A stretch of DNA of 64,000 nt from positions 1 to 64,000 of the forward strand of contig NZ_JAPPVJ010000001.1 in the NCBI RefSeq assembly GCF_026711005.1, read 5' to 3'. A model generated the notes under the pieces. It saw only the letters and a program-made list of their open reading frames with translations, was not told the DNA's origin and did no database searches. The position numbers and the translations under genes were made by a program. Source of the DNA: Sphingobacterium sp. UT-1RO-CII-1. GTDB lineage: Bacteria; Bacteroidota; Bacteroidia; Sphingobacteriales; Sphingobacteriaceae. Shown piece by piece: positions 40,446 through 49,332 of the stretch; positions within the stretch are counted from its first letter, which is position 1, and each line of letters begins with the position of its first letter.

Positions 40446-40991
40446 TTATTCTTTTTCGACTTGCATATAGTTAAGTTCTAGAGGAGTCTTACGTCCGAAA
40501 ACTTTAACCATCACCGTCAGTTTCTTTTTATCTTCGTGTACTTCTTCAATTTCTCCAGTAAATCCATTAAAAGGCCCGTCATTCACTTTTACTGTTTCCC
40601 CCACATAGTATGGTACATTCATACTTTCTCCCTGCTCGGCCATTTCGTCTACTTTTCCTAATATACGATTTACTTCTGCCGGGCGTAGTGGAATAGCAAT
40701 CCCTGATTTATCACCTAAGAATCCGATAACACTATTTAAACCTTTAATAGCGTGTTCTATCTCTCCATCTAAAGCAGCTTCAATCAAAACATAGCCGGGA
40801 TAATAGTTACGCTCTTTAGCGACCTTTTTCCCATCCCGCATTTGATAATACTTCTCCATCGGTATCAAAACCTGTGGCACCAAATGTTGAATTCCCAAGC
40901 GATTAACTTCGGATTCTATATATTGCTTTACCTTCTTCTCTTTTCCACTAACGGCACGAACTACATACCATTTTAACGTTTGATCTGCCAT
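40446..40991 (-). CDS. nusG: Transcription termination/antitermination protein NusG
   Basis: A 181-residue transcription factor binding RNA polymerase. The NGN domain starts LKWYVVRAVSGKEKKVKQYIE and the C-terminal KOW domain reads VKVNDGPFNGFTGEIEEV. It couples transcription to translation and Rho. It lies 18 bp after secE and is followed by a strong terminator. Confidence 0.97.
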   Translation of the reverse strand: MADQTLKWYVVRAVSGKEKKVKQYIESEVNRLGIQHLVPQVLIPMEKYYQMRDGKKVAKERNYYPGYVLIEAALDGEIEHAIKGLNSVIGFLGDKSGIAIPLRPAEVNRILGKVDEMAEQGESMNVPYYVGETVKVNDGPFNGFTGEIEEVHEDKKKLTVMVKVFGRKTPLELNYMQVEKE

Positions 40992-41009
40992 AAAATTTAT
41001 ACTGATATT

Positions 41010-41204
41010 TTAGGAAGTTATTCCATACAATAGCTCTAGTAGATTACTTGAAGCTTTATCCATCACAAAGATTAACAATGCGATAATAACTGATGCAACA
41101 AGCACAACTACGGCCGAGCTCTGTAATTGAGCCCATGTAGGCCAAGTTACTTTTGTTGTAACCTCTACATAAGAGTCTTTAAAAAAATTAAGTACTTTAG
41201 CCAT
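41010..41204 (-). CDS. secE: Preprotein translocase subunit SecE
   Basis: A 64-residue single-helix subunit of the SecYEG channel. The amphipathic FKDSYVEVTTKVTWPTWAQLQSS segment precedes one membrane helix (about 29-50). The conserved V-T-W-P-T motif is present. The length fits the short SecE form. It lies 23 bp after tRNA-Trp. Confidence 0.95.
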   Translation of the reverse strand: MAKVLNFFKDSYVEVTTKVTWPTWAQLQSSAVVVLVASVIIALLIFVMDKASSNLLELLYGITS

Positions 41205-41227
41205 TTTAGTTTACCTAAATTATTTTG

Positions 41228-41299
41228 CACGGGTACAAGGACTCGAACCCTGATCTACGGTTTTGGAGACCGCTATTCTAACCATTGAACTATACCCGT
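41228..41299 (-). tRNA. tRNA-Trp (CCA)
   Basis: A 72-nt tRNA. The acceptor stem ACGGGTA pairs with TACCCGT, with discriminator G. The anticodon loop is CTCCAAA with anticodon CCA, and the T-loop is GTTCGAGTC. It precedes secE, a common Bacteroidota arrangement. Confidence 0.95.
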
Positions 41300-41315
41300 G
41301 GATTTTATGATGATG

Positions 41316-41323
41316 CAAATATA
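41316..41323 (-). promoter_or_regulatory. Promoter -7 box of tRNA-Trp-secE-nusG
   Basis: The minus strand reads TATATTTG followed by CATCATC, 17 bp before the tRNA-Trp 5-prime end. The same CATCATC downstream sequence follows the promoter of the tRNA-Thr-tuf operon (43365-43372). Confidence 0.65.
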
Positions 41324-41392
41324 GCGTTTAGAAGCTATTAGAGCAAATATTATTTATCTTTTTTTTACTTATATCCGATATTCTTACAACAG

Positions 41393-41436
41393 AAAAAAAC
41401 AAGCTAATCAGCATCAGCTAATTAGCTTGTTTTTAT
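41393..41436 (-). terminator. Intrinsic terminator of tuf
   Basis: AAAACAAGCTAAT (41396-41408) pairs perfectly with ATTAGCTTGTTTT (41421-41433). On the minus strand a run of seven T's ends the hairpin. It lies about 25 bp after the tuf stop and separates tuf from the tRNA-Trp promoter. Confidence 0.85.
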
Positions 41437-41459
41437 ATCTTAGTTAATCTAATGATAGA

Positions 41460-42647
41460 TTAAGCAATGATTTCAGTTACCTGACCAGCACCTACTGTTC
41501 TACCACCTTCACGGATAGCGAAACGTAGACCTTTTTCCATAGCGATTGCGTTAATCAATTTAACAGTAATCGTTACGTTATCACCTGGCATAACCATTTC
41601 AGTTCCTTCTGGTAACGAGATCTCTCCTGTTACGTCAGTTGTTCTGAAATAGAACTGAGGACGGTATTTGTTAAAGAATGGAGTGTGACGACCACCTTCT
41701 GCTTTTGATAAAACGTAAACCTCAGCTTTGAAATCTGTGTGAGGAGTTACTGATCCTGGTTTACAGATAACCATACCACGACGGATATCAGTTTTCTCAA
41801 TACCACGTAACAATAGTCCTACGTTATCACCAGCTTCACCGTAATCCAAAATTTTACGGAACATCTCAACACCAGTTACTGTAGATTTTAGGTTCTCAGC
41901 ACCCATACCTAACAACTCAACTGGATCTCCTGAGTTAATTACTCCTCTTTCAATACGTCCTGTTGCAACAGTACCACGACCTGTGATCGAGAATACGTCT
42001 TCAACTGGCATCAAGAAAGGAAGATCTGTCAAACGTGGTGGAATTGGAATGTGGTTATCCACAGCATCCATTAATTCCATAATTTTATCAACCCACTGCT
42101 CTTCTCCGTTCAAAGCACCTAATGCTGAACCTTTAATTACAGGGATATCGTCTCCAGGGAAGTCATAGAATGATAATAATTCACGGATTTCCATTTCAAC
42201 TAGTTCTAACAACTCTGGGTCATCAACTAAGTCAGTTTTGTTCATGAAAACAACTAACGCTGGAACACCAACCTGACGAGCTAATAGAATGTGCTCACGA
42301 GTTTGAGGCATTGGTCCATCAGTAGCAGCAACTACGATGATAGCTCCGTCCATCTGTGCAGCTCCAGTTACCATGTTCTTAACGTAGTCAGCGTGACCTG
42401 GACAGTCAACGTGCGCATAGTGACGATTAGCAGTTTCGTATTCCACATGCGAAGTGTTAATAGTGATTCCACGCTCTTTCTCTTCAGGAGCAGAGTCAAT
42501 TGAATCAAATGAACGAGCTTCTGAAAAACCTTTATCAGCTAATGTTTTACTGATAGCAGCTGTTGTGGTTGTTTTACCGTGGTCAACGTGACCGATTGTA
42601 CCTATGTTTAAGTGCGGTTTACTACGGTCAAATTTCTCTTTTGCCAT
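41460..42647 (-). CDS. tuf: Elongation factor Tu
   Basis: A 395-residue GTPase that carries aminoacyl-tRNA to the ribosome. GTP motifs are intact: GHVDHGKTT at 19-27, DCPGHADY and NKTDLV. Domains 2 and 3 follow with [18 protein letters not shown] and the final GAGQVTEI. It sits directly after tRNA-Thr(GGT), with a terminator behind it. No second tuf copy is seen in the window. Confidence 0.98.
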   Translation of the reverse strand: MAKEKFDRSKPHLNIGTIGHVDHGKTTTTAAISKTLADKGFSEARSFDSIDSAPEEKERGITINTSHVEYETANRHYAHVDCPGHADYVKNMVTGAAQMDGAIIVVAATDGPMPQTREHILLARQVGVPALVVFMNKTDLVDDPELLELVEMEIRELLSFYDFPGDDIPVIKGSALGALNGEEQWVDKIMELMDAVDNHIPIPPRLTDLPFLMPVEDVFSITGRGTVATGRIERGVINSGDPVELLGMGAENLKSTVTGVEMFRKILDYGEAGDNVGLLLRGIEKTDIRRGMVICKPGSVTPHTDFKAEVYVLSKAEGGRHTPFFNKYRPQFYFRTTDVTGEISLPEGTEMVMPGDNVTITVKLINAIAMEKGLRFAIREGGRTVGAGQVTEIIA

Positions 42648-42720
42648 GTTTATGCGAATTAGTAATTATAAATTATTTCTTAATTAATCCTTTATACAAA
42701 AATGAACTTTTTGTTTTACG

Positions 42721-42792
<72 letters not shown>

Positions 42793-42885
42793 TTTAAAAA
42801 GCCTACTTATAGATAAATGCCTCCCTCTTTATAGTATATTATAGACCAATAAAGACAGAGACTTAAATCGTATATTAAAAAATTG

Positions 42886-42958
42886 AGCGGAAGACGAGGT
42901 TCGAACTCGCGACCTATAGCTTGGAAGGCTATCGCTCTACCAACTGAGCTACTTCCGC
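42886..42958 (-). tRNA. tRNA-Gly (TCC)
   Basis: A 73-nt tRNA. The acceptor GCGGAAG pairs with CTTCCGC, with discriminator T. The anticodon loop is CTTCCAA with anticodon TCC. It is third in the Thr-Tyr-Gly-Thr series. Confidence 0.95.
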
Positions 42959-43007
42959 TTTTCGTTTTTGGCTCTAGTACCTACTAGAACCAAAAAGCGA
43001 GTTGATG

Positions 43008-43088
43008 TGGGGGGAGAAGGATTCGAACCTTCGAAGCCGAAGCAACGGATTTACAGTCCGTCCCATTTGACCGCTCTGGAACCCCCCC
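43008..43088 (-). tRNA. tRNA-Tyr (GTA)
   Basis: An 81-nt type II tRNA with an extra variable arm. The acceptor is seven G's pairing with TCCCCCC (one G-U pair), with discriminator A. The anticodon stem ACGGA/TCCGT holds CTGTAAA with anticodon GTA. Confidence 0.94.
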
Positions 43089-43116
43089 AAACCTGCAAAT
43101 TTACATTTGCAATTGG

Positions 43117-43189
<73 letters not shown>

Positions 43190-43500
43190 GTTATTTTTAT
43201 TTTAAAAAATCTCTTTTAAGAACTAACCATCTCTTCGAGATAGCGAGTGCAAAAATCTAATTTTATTTCGACATTTGCAAATCTTTTTTAAAACTTTTTT
43301 TTAACCGTGTTAAAGAACTTTTTATCTGCGTCATCCACATTTGTAGTGGGTGATTTTGATGATGCAAAGATAGTCACTCAGACCAAATTTCAAAAATATT
43401 TCACAAAAAAATAAACACATTTTAACCATATACTTGATACGCAATGAAATAATTTACATCTTGCGCCTCATTTTTAATAGCAGCATTTAGATTCAAACAT
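43190..43500. other. Divergent tRNA-tuf / Omp85 intergenic region
   Basis: A 311-bp AT-rich gap. It holds the tRNA-tuf promoter box at 43365-43372 and a leader of about 170 nt before tRNA-Thr(TGT). No clear promoter for the plus-strand barrel gene and no other structure is seen. Confidence 0.6.
43365..43372 (-). promoter_or_regulatory. Promoter -7 box of the tRNA-Thr/Tyr/Gly/Thr-tuf operon
   Basis: The minus strand reads TATCTTTG followed by CATCATC, a strong-type Bacteroidota -7 box shared almost exactly with the rplK and tRNA-Trp promoters of this window. Confidence 0.6.
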
Positions 43501-44661
43501 ATGAAATTAAGTTTTCAACTATATATAGGGCTACTTTTCACGACCACTTGCCTCATACAATCTTCCTTAAAAGCACAAGAAAAAGATGAGAATATTATAA
43601 AAAGAACTATAAATAAATTTCTTTCCACGGAAAAAGACTCTACTAGAAGAGGTAGTTTTATGGTCATTCCTGCTGCAGGTTACGCACAAGAGACGGGCTT
43701 TGAATATGGATTAGCAAGTGCTTACGATTTTTATCTTGATAAAACAGATATAAATAATCGAACCTCCAATATTTTATTAGTAGGAACGATGACGACTAAA
43801 CAACAGAAAAACATTAAACTTATCACAGATCTGTGGACAAAAAATAATGATTATCATATTATATCTGAATTGCGCTATCGTGATTGGCCCTTTAGCTACT
43901 ATGGTTTAGGCTCGCACACTTGGAAAAAAGATGAAGATCGTTTAGACCAAAAGTTATTCAGAGTAAAACTTGACGTAGAAAAAAAGATTGCACCAAAATT
44001 TTATGTGGGAGGCAACTTAGGTTATGAGCATTTAAAATTTGCCGATATAGAACCTGGGGGTATATTTGAACAGACAGCGCTTAAAGGGAAGACGGGAGGA
44101 CAATATTTAAGCATAGGCACCTCTGCTCTATATGATAATAGAGACCGCACCACCTATACTACAAAAGGATACTATGCTCGATTAAAGTATACTTACGCAC
44201 CTAACTTATGGGGGAAGGAAAATTTCACAGGTAGTCAGCTAGCGGCGGATATTAGAGGTTTTAAGTCTTTTTCTAACAAATTTACTTTAGCAGCTCAAAT
44301 GCTTTACAAAGGCACTTATGGCAAAAACACACCATTCTATATGCATGAAGACTTAGGTGGCGACATGACTATGAGAGGTTATTATCTTGGTCGATATAAG
44401 GACAAAAACTACGCAACGCTGCAATCCGAATTACGGTATAGATTCATGCCTCGTTTTGGTATCACAGGTTTTGCTGCCACCGGAAGTACCTTTTCAAAAG
44501 AGCATCAAGCTCGCATGATTAATAGTTTTGGAGGAGGCTTACGTTATTTTTATAGCTTAGAACACAATAGCAGCATACGATTCGATTATGCCATTGGCGA
44601 AAAAAGAAAAGGCGAACAAAGGCAATCAGGATTTTACATCAGTGTCAGTGAAGCTTTTTAA
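43501..44661 (+). CDS. BamA/TamA family (Omp85-like) outer membrane barrel protein
   Basis: A 386-residue outer membrane protein with a signal peptide (residues about 1-25, ending SLKAQ). The rest is a C-terminal Omp85-type barrel with alternating aromatic strands. It has the conserved MRGYYLGRYKD loop (compare the VRGF motif), a DYAIGEKR penultimate strand and a terminal phenylalanine. POTRA domains are lacking, since only about 35 residues precede the barrel. It is thus a bacterial surface antigen (D15-like) protein of unknown cargo. It is monocistronic. Confidence 0.8.
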   Translation: MKLSFQLYIGLLFTTTCLIQSSLKAQEKDENIIKRTINKFLSTEKDSTRRGSFMVIPAAGYAQETGFEYGLASAYDFYLDKTDINNRTSNILLVGTMTTKQQKNIKLITDLWTKNNDYHIISELRYRDWPFSYYGLGSHTWKKDEDRLDQKLFRVKLDVEKKIAPKFYVGGNLGYEHLKFADIEPGGIFEQTALKGKTGGQYLSIGTSALYDNRDRTTYTTKGYYARLKYTYAPNLWGKENFTGSQLAADIRGFKSFSNKFTLAAQMLYKGTYGKNTPFYMHEDLGGDMTMRGYYLGRYKDKNYATLQSELRYRFMPRFGITGFAATGSTFSKEHQARMINSFGGGLRYFYSLEHNSSIRFDYAIGEKRKGEQRQSGFYISVSEAF

Positions 44662-44702
44662 ACATCACGGGCACTGATATACTGATATAAAATGCAATAA
44701 AT

Positions 44703-45185
44703 TTAGTATTTCCAGAAAGGATAGCGTAATAAGAAATGTTCTTTGCGTTGTCCTTCTCTATACAATAGTAATCCAAAATAAAATAAATCCAAAGATACAG
44801 TAACAGAAGAATCTTGGACTAAGTGATTCCACAAGGTATGCACTTTGTTATTTTTATGAGGTTGATCCATGATCACAATTTGCTTCTTTTTCATTGCGAG
44901 TTTTAGCTTTGACACATCAAGCTCATCATGTTCAAAAAATAAAGCTGCGGCATCTTGCTTTTCCCTTCCTCGTTGCAACTCATGCACACCCAAATATGCC
45001 AGTATATCTTGTAGCAAAAAGCAATACGTTTTAGAAAATTTTGTGGGCAGATCCACGGAGCCCTCTATTTCTTCCTTTTTTTTGTAAATTACCTGATCAG
45101 CCAACTTATATACAAAAGGGGAATGCGTACCGTGACGACTATTCGAAACAAAGAAATGCTGAAGCATTCTCCAATAATATAACAT
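44703..45185 (-). CDS. Shrunken relative of Bacteroidota class I SAM methyltransferases, SAM core missing
   Basis: About 160 residues from the ATG at 45185 (a GTG at 45197 is less likely). The start FFVSNSRHGTHSPFVYKLADQVIY and the ending VTVSLDLFYFGLLLYREGQRKEHFLLRYPFW match, as I recall them, the two ends of a Bacteroidota family of about 240-270-residue methyltransferases. Between them only about 90 residues remain. No GxGxG-type SAM-binding motif or following acidic residue is visible, and the VIMDQPHKNN stretch stands where those enzymes have VIFDDIH. It may be an internally deleted, inactive remnant or a small protein with a new role. It lies 22 bp after the bactofilin gene. Confidence 0.6.
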   Translation of the reverse strand: MLYYWRMLQHFFVSNSRHGTHSPFVYKLADQVIYKKKEEIEGSVDLPTKFSKTYCFLLQDILAYLGVHELQRGREKQDAAALFFEHDELDVSKLKLAMKKKQIVIMDQPHKNNKVHTLWNHLVQDSSVTVSLDLFYFGLLLYREGQRKEHFLLRYPFWKY

Positions 45186-45219
45186 GTTAAATAACACTTA
45201 AACTTTCAACTACCTTCCC

Positions 45220-45627
45220 TTACACAGAAAGCAACTTTTGTTCTTCTCCTGCCTGCAGCGCTAAAGTATCCATTTTCAGGCTACCGTTATACTGCCCTCC
45301 CATTTCAACTTCCAATGTAGCGACTTTCATATCACCATCAATTCTCCCAGAACTCTTTAGGTGCAATTGTTTACATTCCAAATCGCCCAATAATTTGCCA
45401 AAGATAATCACCGAGTTGCTCTTTATAGTTCCAGTAACCTCTGCTTTTTCTCCTAATATCACCCCTTTATCTAAATACACATTACCTTCTATCTTGCCAT
45501 CGATACGTATAGCACCTTCTCCAATAATATCACCATGTATAGTGATACCATGCGCAATAACCGTTGTTATTGGTAATTTATCCAAATTCGTCACTTTACT
45601 ACTATTATTTTCTTTTTTCTTAAACAT
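45220..45627 (-). CDS. Bactofilin (polymer-forming cytoskeletal protein)
   Basis: A 135-residue bactofilin with a short charged N-terminal tail and a right-handed beta-helix core of short repeats (GDIIGEGAIRIDGKIEGNVYLDKG and similar, about residues 30-118). Bactofilins polymerise without nucleotides into filaments that guide cell-wall enzymes. It follows an M23 peptidase gene by 8 bp, a pairing seen in other bacteria, where bactofilin positions the peptidase to shape the cell. Confidence 0.92.
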   Translation of the reverse strand: MFKKKENNSSKVTNLDKLPITTVIAHGITIHGDIIGEGAIRIDGKIEGNVYLDKGVILGEKAEVTGTIKSNSVIIFGKLLGDLECKQLHLKSSGRIDGDMKVATLEVEMGGQYNGSLKMDTLALQAGEEQKLLSV

Positions 45628-45635
45628 ATTAAACC

Positions 45636-46463
45636 TTAAAATGTTAAATAATCGATCGGATTAATTCGTTGTCCATTACGGATGATTTCATAATGTAAAT
45701 GTGGTCCGGTACTCCGCCCAGTATTTCCTAGTCCTCCGATTTTTTGTCCTAACTTGACAGCTTCATTATTTTTAACATGAATTTTTGACAAGTGCCCATA
45801 AAGGGTTTGAAAGCCATTCTTGTGATTAATAATTATACAATTACCATACCCCCCTTTCCACCCTGCAAATACAACAACACCATGAGCCGTACTTCGCACT
45901 TCACTACCCACCTTGCCCTTAAAATCTAACCCTTGATGGTTTTCAAATCCGCCACTACCAAATGGATTTCTTCGATATCCAAAACCAGACGTCTGCGCTC
46001 CGTCATGTGGCTTCCCCATAGGCACGTGCTTAATCATATTTTCAGCGACCAATAAATCTCTTTCATATAAAGCTACAATCTCATCAATCTCACTGACATC
46101 GATATCTAAAGGGCCACCGGCATTTTCTAATTTCATTTCTTTCAATCCTCTATCCTTCAAATAATTATTTATTTTCCGAAAACTACTGTCAATAGATTCA
46201 AATGATTTTTTTGCTCTATCAATATCAATAGCATTTCGAATCTGATTGGCTCTTGCCAACTTCTCCTTATAGATAGTGGAATAATGTTCATTAACAAACT
46301 CGTAAGCAAAAAACACAAGGACAGCTGCGAGTATGGAAAAAGTTACAGTGCCGATCAAAAGATACTTTTTCCAATTTAGCAAAATCAAGGTAGGGATCTG
46401 TATGGTACGTTTATCTTTTCCCTCTGTGCCTACAAAAAGCACTGAAGTTTTATGTTTCAACAT
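45636..46463 (-). CDS. M23 family peptidase, membrane-anchored
   Basis: A zinc endopeptidase of peptidoglycan. From the ATG at 46463 it begins MLKHKTSVLFVGTEGKDK. A longer frame starts at a GTG at 46535, but those residues do not resemble the family. One membrane helix (about residues 34-57) is followed by a helical linker and the LytM domain with NHQGLDFKG (H and D zinc ligands), GHLSK and HLHYE. The metal ligands are intact, so it should be active. Its bactofilin neighbour suggests localised wall cutting. Confidence 0.9.
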   Translation of the reverse strand: MLKHKTSVLFVGTEGKDKRTIQIPTLILLNWKKYLLIGTVTFSILAAVLVFFAYEFVNEHYSTIYKEKLARANQIRNAIDIDRAKKSFESIDSSFRKINNYLKDRGLKEMKLENAGGPLDIDVSEIDEIVALYERDLLVAENMIKHVPMGKPHDGAQTSGFGYRRNPFGSGGFENHQGLDFKGKVGSEVRSTAHGVVVFAGWKGGYGNCIIINHKNGFQTLYGHLSKIHVKNNEAVKLGQKIGGLGNTGRSTGPHLHYEIIRNGQRINPIDYLTF

Positions 46464-46546
46464 ATCGGATATATAATCTAGGTTTCTAAGATAGAAAAAC
46501 TTACTAAGTAAAACACAATTTTTGCAAACATTCACCTATCATCTTG

Positions 46547-47866
46547 CTAAAATTGCAATGTAAACGCAGCTCCTTCGCCTTCTTTACTTTCAACAAGGAG
46601 ATTTCCGTTATGTAACAACATTATTTGCTTACTAAGTGTTAAACCAACTCCACTTCCTGTTTTTCGAGTTGTAAAAAATGGAGTGAATATCTGATCTTGT
46701 ATTTCTTCTGACATTCCATTACCATTATCTTGTATCCGAATAGCTACATTTCCTTCCCGTAACATTCCTGTAATACTGATGTAAGGAACTTCAATATCTT
46801 TCACAGCCTCTATAGCATTCAATAGCAAATTAATTAAAACCTGCTCTAAAAGATTCGGATCTGCATACACCATTAAACGGCGATCCTTCAAAATAATATC
46901 TAAATCGATATTCTTCTGCAACAAAGTAGGCTCGAGTAATTGATATACATCTTCAAAAAGCATATTTAAAGCTATATCTTTTCTTTCAGGTTGATCGACT
47001 CTATTTATTTGTCTATAGCTTTTCGCAAACTGCAATAAACCTTCACTGCGTTTCTTAATTGTATGAATACCTACTTTCAGATCATCTATATCCTCGTCCA
47101 CAATTCCTTGTTCCAAACGCCCGTGCAAAGTTTCAGCCAATGAACTTATAGGCGCAATCGAATTCATAATCTCGTGTGTCAAGACCCGCAATAGTTTTTG
47201 CCAGGCTTTAGTTTCTGTTTCATCAATAGCTTCATTAATGTTTTGATACATCACAATCCTAAAAACACCATCATTAGTTTCAAACTCAGAACTGTGTGTC
47301 AATAATTTCACTTTGCCTACCGATGATCCTGCTGTTTCAATCTGTTGATTACCGGTTTTCATAGCAATGGTTTTTTCGTATAATTCTGGGTGACGCTTCA
47401 GTAATCCTCGAAGATTACCTAAATGAGGGGTCTGAAAAAGTTGCTTAAACGAATCGTTGATCCAAATAACCTGCTGGGTGTCTACTTTATAAAACAGCAA
47501 TGCTGAATCCAGCATATTTATCACTTTTGTTAAATACTGATGTTGTATTTCTTTATCGACACTAATCTGCTTATACACTTCATTTATTTCATTAAACGCA
47601 GCAAATAAACGTCCTTCTGTCGTTTTAGGATGTTTCACGACAAACCTTCGCGTAAAATCCCGGTAATGTACTGCTTCACTAAAGTCTAAGACATGATTTA
47701 CTAATTTCCTCTCTTCTCTCAACCATTGATATGCCAAGACAATTAACATTACAAACAATAATACAGCATACGCATATTGTTTATCAAACAAGAGGTAAGC
47801 GGTAACAACAGTAATTACCAGCAAACAACTAATTTTTAAAAAAAATAGTAGACTGGGACGATTCAT
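46547..47866 (-). CDS. Sensor histidine kinase (NtrB/NtrY-like)
   Basis: A 439-residue kinase. It has two N-terminal membrane helices (about 7-26 and 30-47) with almost no periplasmic loop, a HAMP-like stretch, a PAS domain (about 115-165) and the phosphoacceptor H231 in LRVLTHEIMNSIAPISSLAETL. An ATPase domain follows with NLLLNAIEAV, QDNGNGM and GSGVGLTLS motifs. The tiny external loop suggests sensing in the membrane or the cytoplasm. It is encoded 3 bp after its sigma-54 response regulator, to which it should pass phosphate. Confidence 0.93.
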   Translation of the reverse strand: MNRPSLLFFLKISCLLVITVVTAYLLFDKQYAYAVLLFVMLIVLAYQWLREERKLVNHVLDFSEAVHYRDFTRRFVVKHPKTTEGRLFAAFNEINEVYKQISVDKEIQHQYLTKVINMLDSALLFYKVDTQQVIWINDSFKQLFQTPHLGNLRGLLKRHPELYEKTIAMKTGNQQIETAGSSVGKVKLLTHSSEFETNDGVFRIVMYQNINEAIDETETKAWQKLLRVLTHEIMNSIAPISSLAETLHGRLEQGIVDEDIDDLKVGIHTIKKRSEGLLQFAKSYRQINRVDQPERKDIALNMLFEDVYQLLEPTLLQKNIDLDIILKDRRLMVYADPNLLEQVLINLLLNAIEAVKDIEVPYISITGMLREGNVAIRIQDNGNGMSEEIQDQIFTPFFTTRKTGSGVGLTLSKQIMLLHNGNLLVESKEGEGAAFTLQF

Positions 47867-47869
47867 GAA

Positions 47870-49225
47870 TCAGATATTATATTTATCCATCCTTCTATAT
47901 AGAGCTGCCCGAGTTAACCCTAATTCTTTTGCAGCTTTACTAATATTCCCACCATAACGTTCAATAGCCGACTGTATAGCTTTACGTTCCATCTCTTCCA
48001 GACTTTGGTTAGATGGGTATACTTCTTCAGAACTTATTTGCTCTTGTTCTATCGGAGAAAATAATATATCATGAGCACCTATACTATCGGCTTCTGTCAT
48101 AATCACAGCTCGCTCCATACTATACTGTAATTCACGCACATTACCAGGAAAATGATATGCTTTTAACTTACGCAAAGCATCTCCTTCAAGCCCCTCTATA
48201 TTTTTATGGTACTTATGGTTATAAAAATCAAGAAAATAATTAGCTAACAAAATGACATCCTCACCTCGTTCACGCAAGGGAGGCACTTGAATTTCTACCG
48301 TATTTATTCTATATATTAAATCCTTCCTAAAACGACTTTCATCAGCCAAAGATTTTAGAGGAACATTCGTCGCACTCAATAAGCGAATATCTATAGGTAA
48401 AGGATTATGTGACCCCAAAGGTACGACCTGTCTATTTTGCAAAACACTTAATAACTTAGCTTGCTGATGCAAACTAATATTACCAATTTCATCCAAAAAC
48501 AATGTACCCTTATCTGCAGCCTCAAAACGTCCTTGTCTATCCTCTCTTGCATCGGTAAAAGCCCCCTTTTTATAACCAAAAAGCTCACTTTCAAAAAGAC
48601 TCTCTGTCAGCGCTCCCACATCCACTTTAATATAAGGCTGTGCAGAACGCAATGAACGCACGTGTAACGCCTTAGCTATCAAATCCTTTCCTGTTCCATT
48701 TTCGCCCAATATCAGAATATTTGCTTCTGTAGGCGCTACTTTGTCTATTTTATACTGCAAATCTTCCATAACAGCCGATTTACCTACCAACTCTTCTTCT
48801 CTTCCTACACCTACTCTTCTTGTCTTCTTGCCTTCACGTGCCTTCCCTTCCTCCATTACATCAGTAAGAGTCTGCAGCAAATGTTCATTTTGCCACGGTT
48901 TAACTATAAAATCAGATGCGCCACTTTTCAGGGAACGGACAGCTAAATCCACTGCCCCATAAGCTGTAATCATGACTACGCGGATATGCGGATAATGAGC
49001 TTTAATTTTTCCTAACCAGAAAAGCCCCTCATTACCTGTATTGATGGCACTTTTAAAATTCATATCCAAAAGCACGAGATCAACCTCATTGGTTTCTAAT
49101 ACACGAAGTAAATTTTCCGGATTTTTATCGACAATAACCTGCTTTACTTTAGGTTTCAACAAAATTCGCACTGCTGTCAGCAGATCTTGATCGTCATCAA
49201 CAATAAGTACAGTAGCTTTCTTCAT
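47870..49225 (-). CDS. Sigma-54-dependent response regulator (NtrC family)
   Basis: A 451-residue activator. Its receiver domain has phosphoacceptor D54 (VLLDMNF), its AAA+ domain has Walker A GENGTGKD at 174-181 and the sigma-54 contact loop GAFTDA at 221-226, and its C-terminal Fis-type helix-turn-helix ends in GGNISKAAKELGLTRAALYRRMDKY. All parts needed for sigma-54 activation are intact. It follows tolC after 107 bp and precedes its kinase by 3 bp. I infer that it binds the palindrome pairs upstream of tolC and of the adaptor gene. Confidence 0.95.
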   Translation of the reverse strand: MKKATVLIVDDDQDLLTAVRILLKPKVKQVIVDKNPENLLRVLETNEVDLVLLDMNFKSAINTGNEGLFWLGKIKAHYPHIRVVMITAYGAVDLAVRSLKSGASDFIVKPWQNEHLLQTLTDVMEEGKAREGKKTRRVGVGREEELVGKSAVMEDLQYKIDKVAPTEANILILGENGTGKDLIAKALHVRSLRSAQPYIKVDVGALTESLFESELFGYKKGAFTDAREDRQGRFEAADKGTLFLDEIGNISLHQQAKLLSVLQNRQVVPLGSHNPLPIDIRLLSATNVPLKSLADESRFRKDLIYRINTVEIQVPPLRERGEDVILLANYFLDFYNHKYHKNIEGLEGDALRKLKAYHFPGNVRELQYSMERAVIMTEADSIGAHDILFSPIEQEQISSEEVYPSNQSLEEMERKAIQSAIERYGGNISKAAKELGLTRAALYRRMDKYNI

Positions 49226-49332
49226 TCTTTTCTTTTTTCAGCCAGCACCTTCCTATAGCGGTATTAGCCCGATTTCAAACTATCATTCATCTACCAACAC
49301 AAGCTATCGGCTTATTCAACACACGTACTAAG

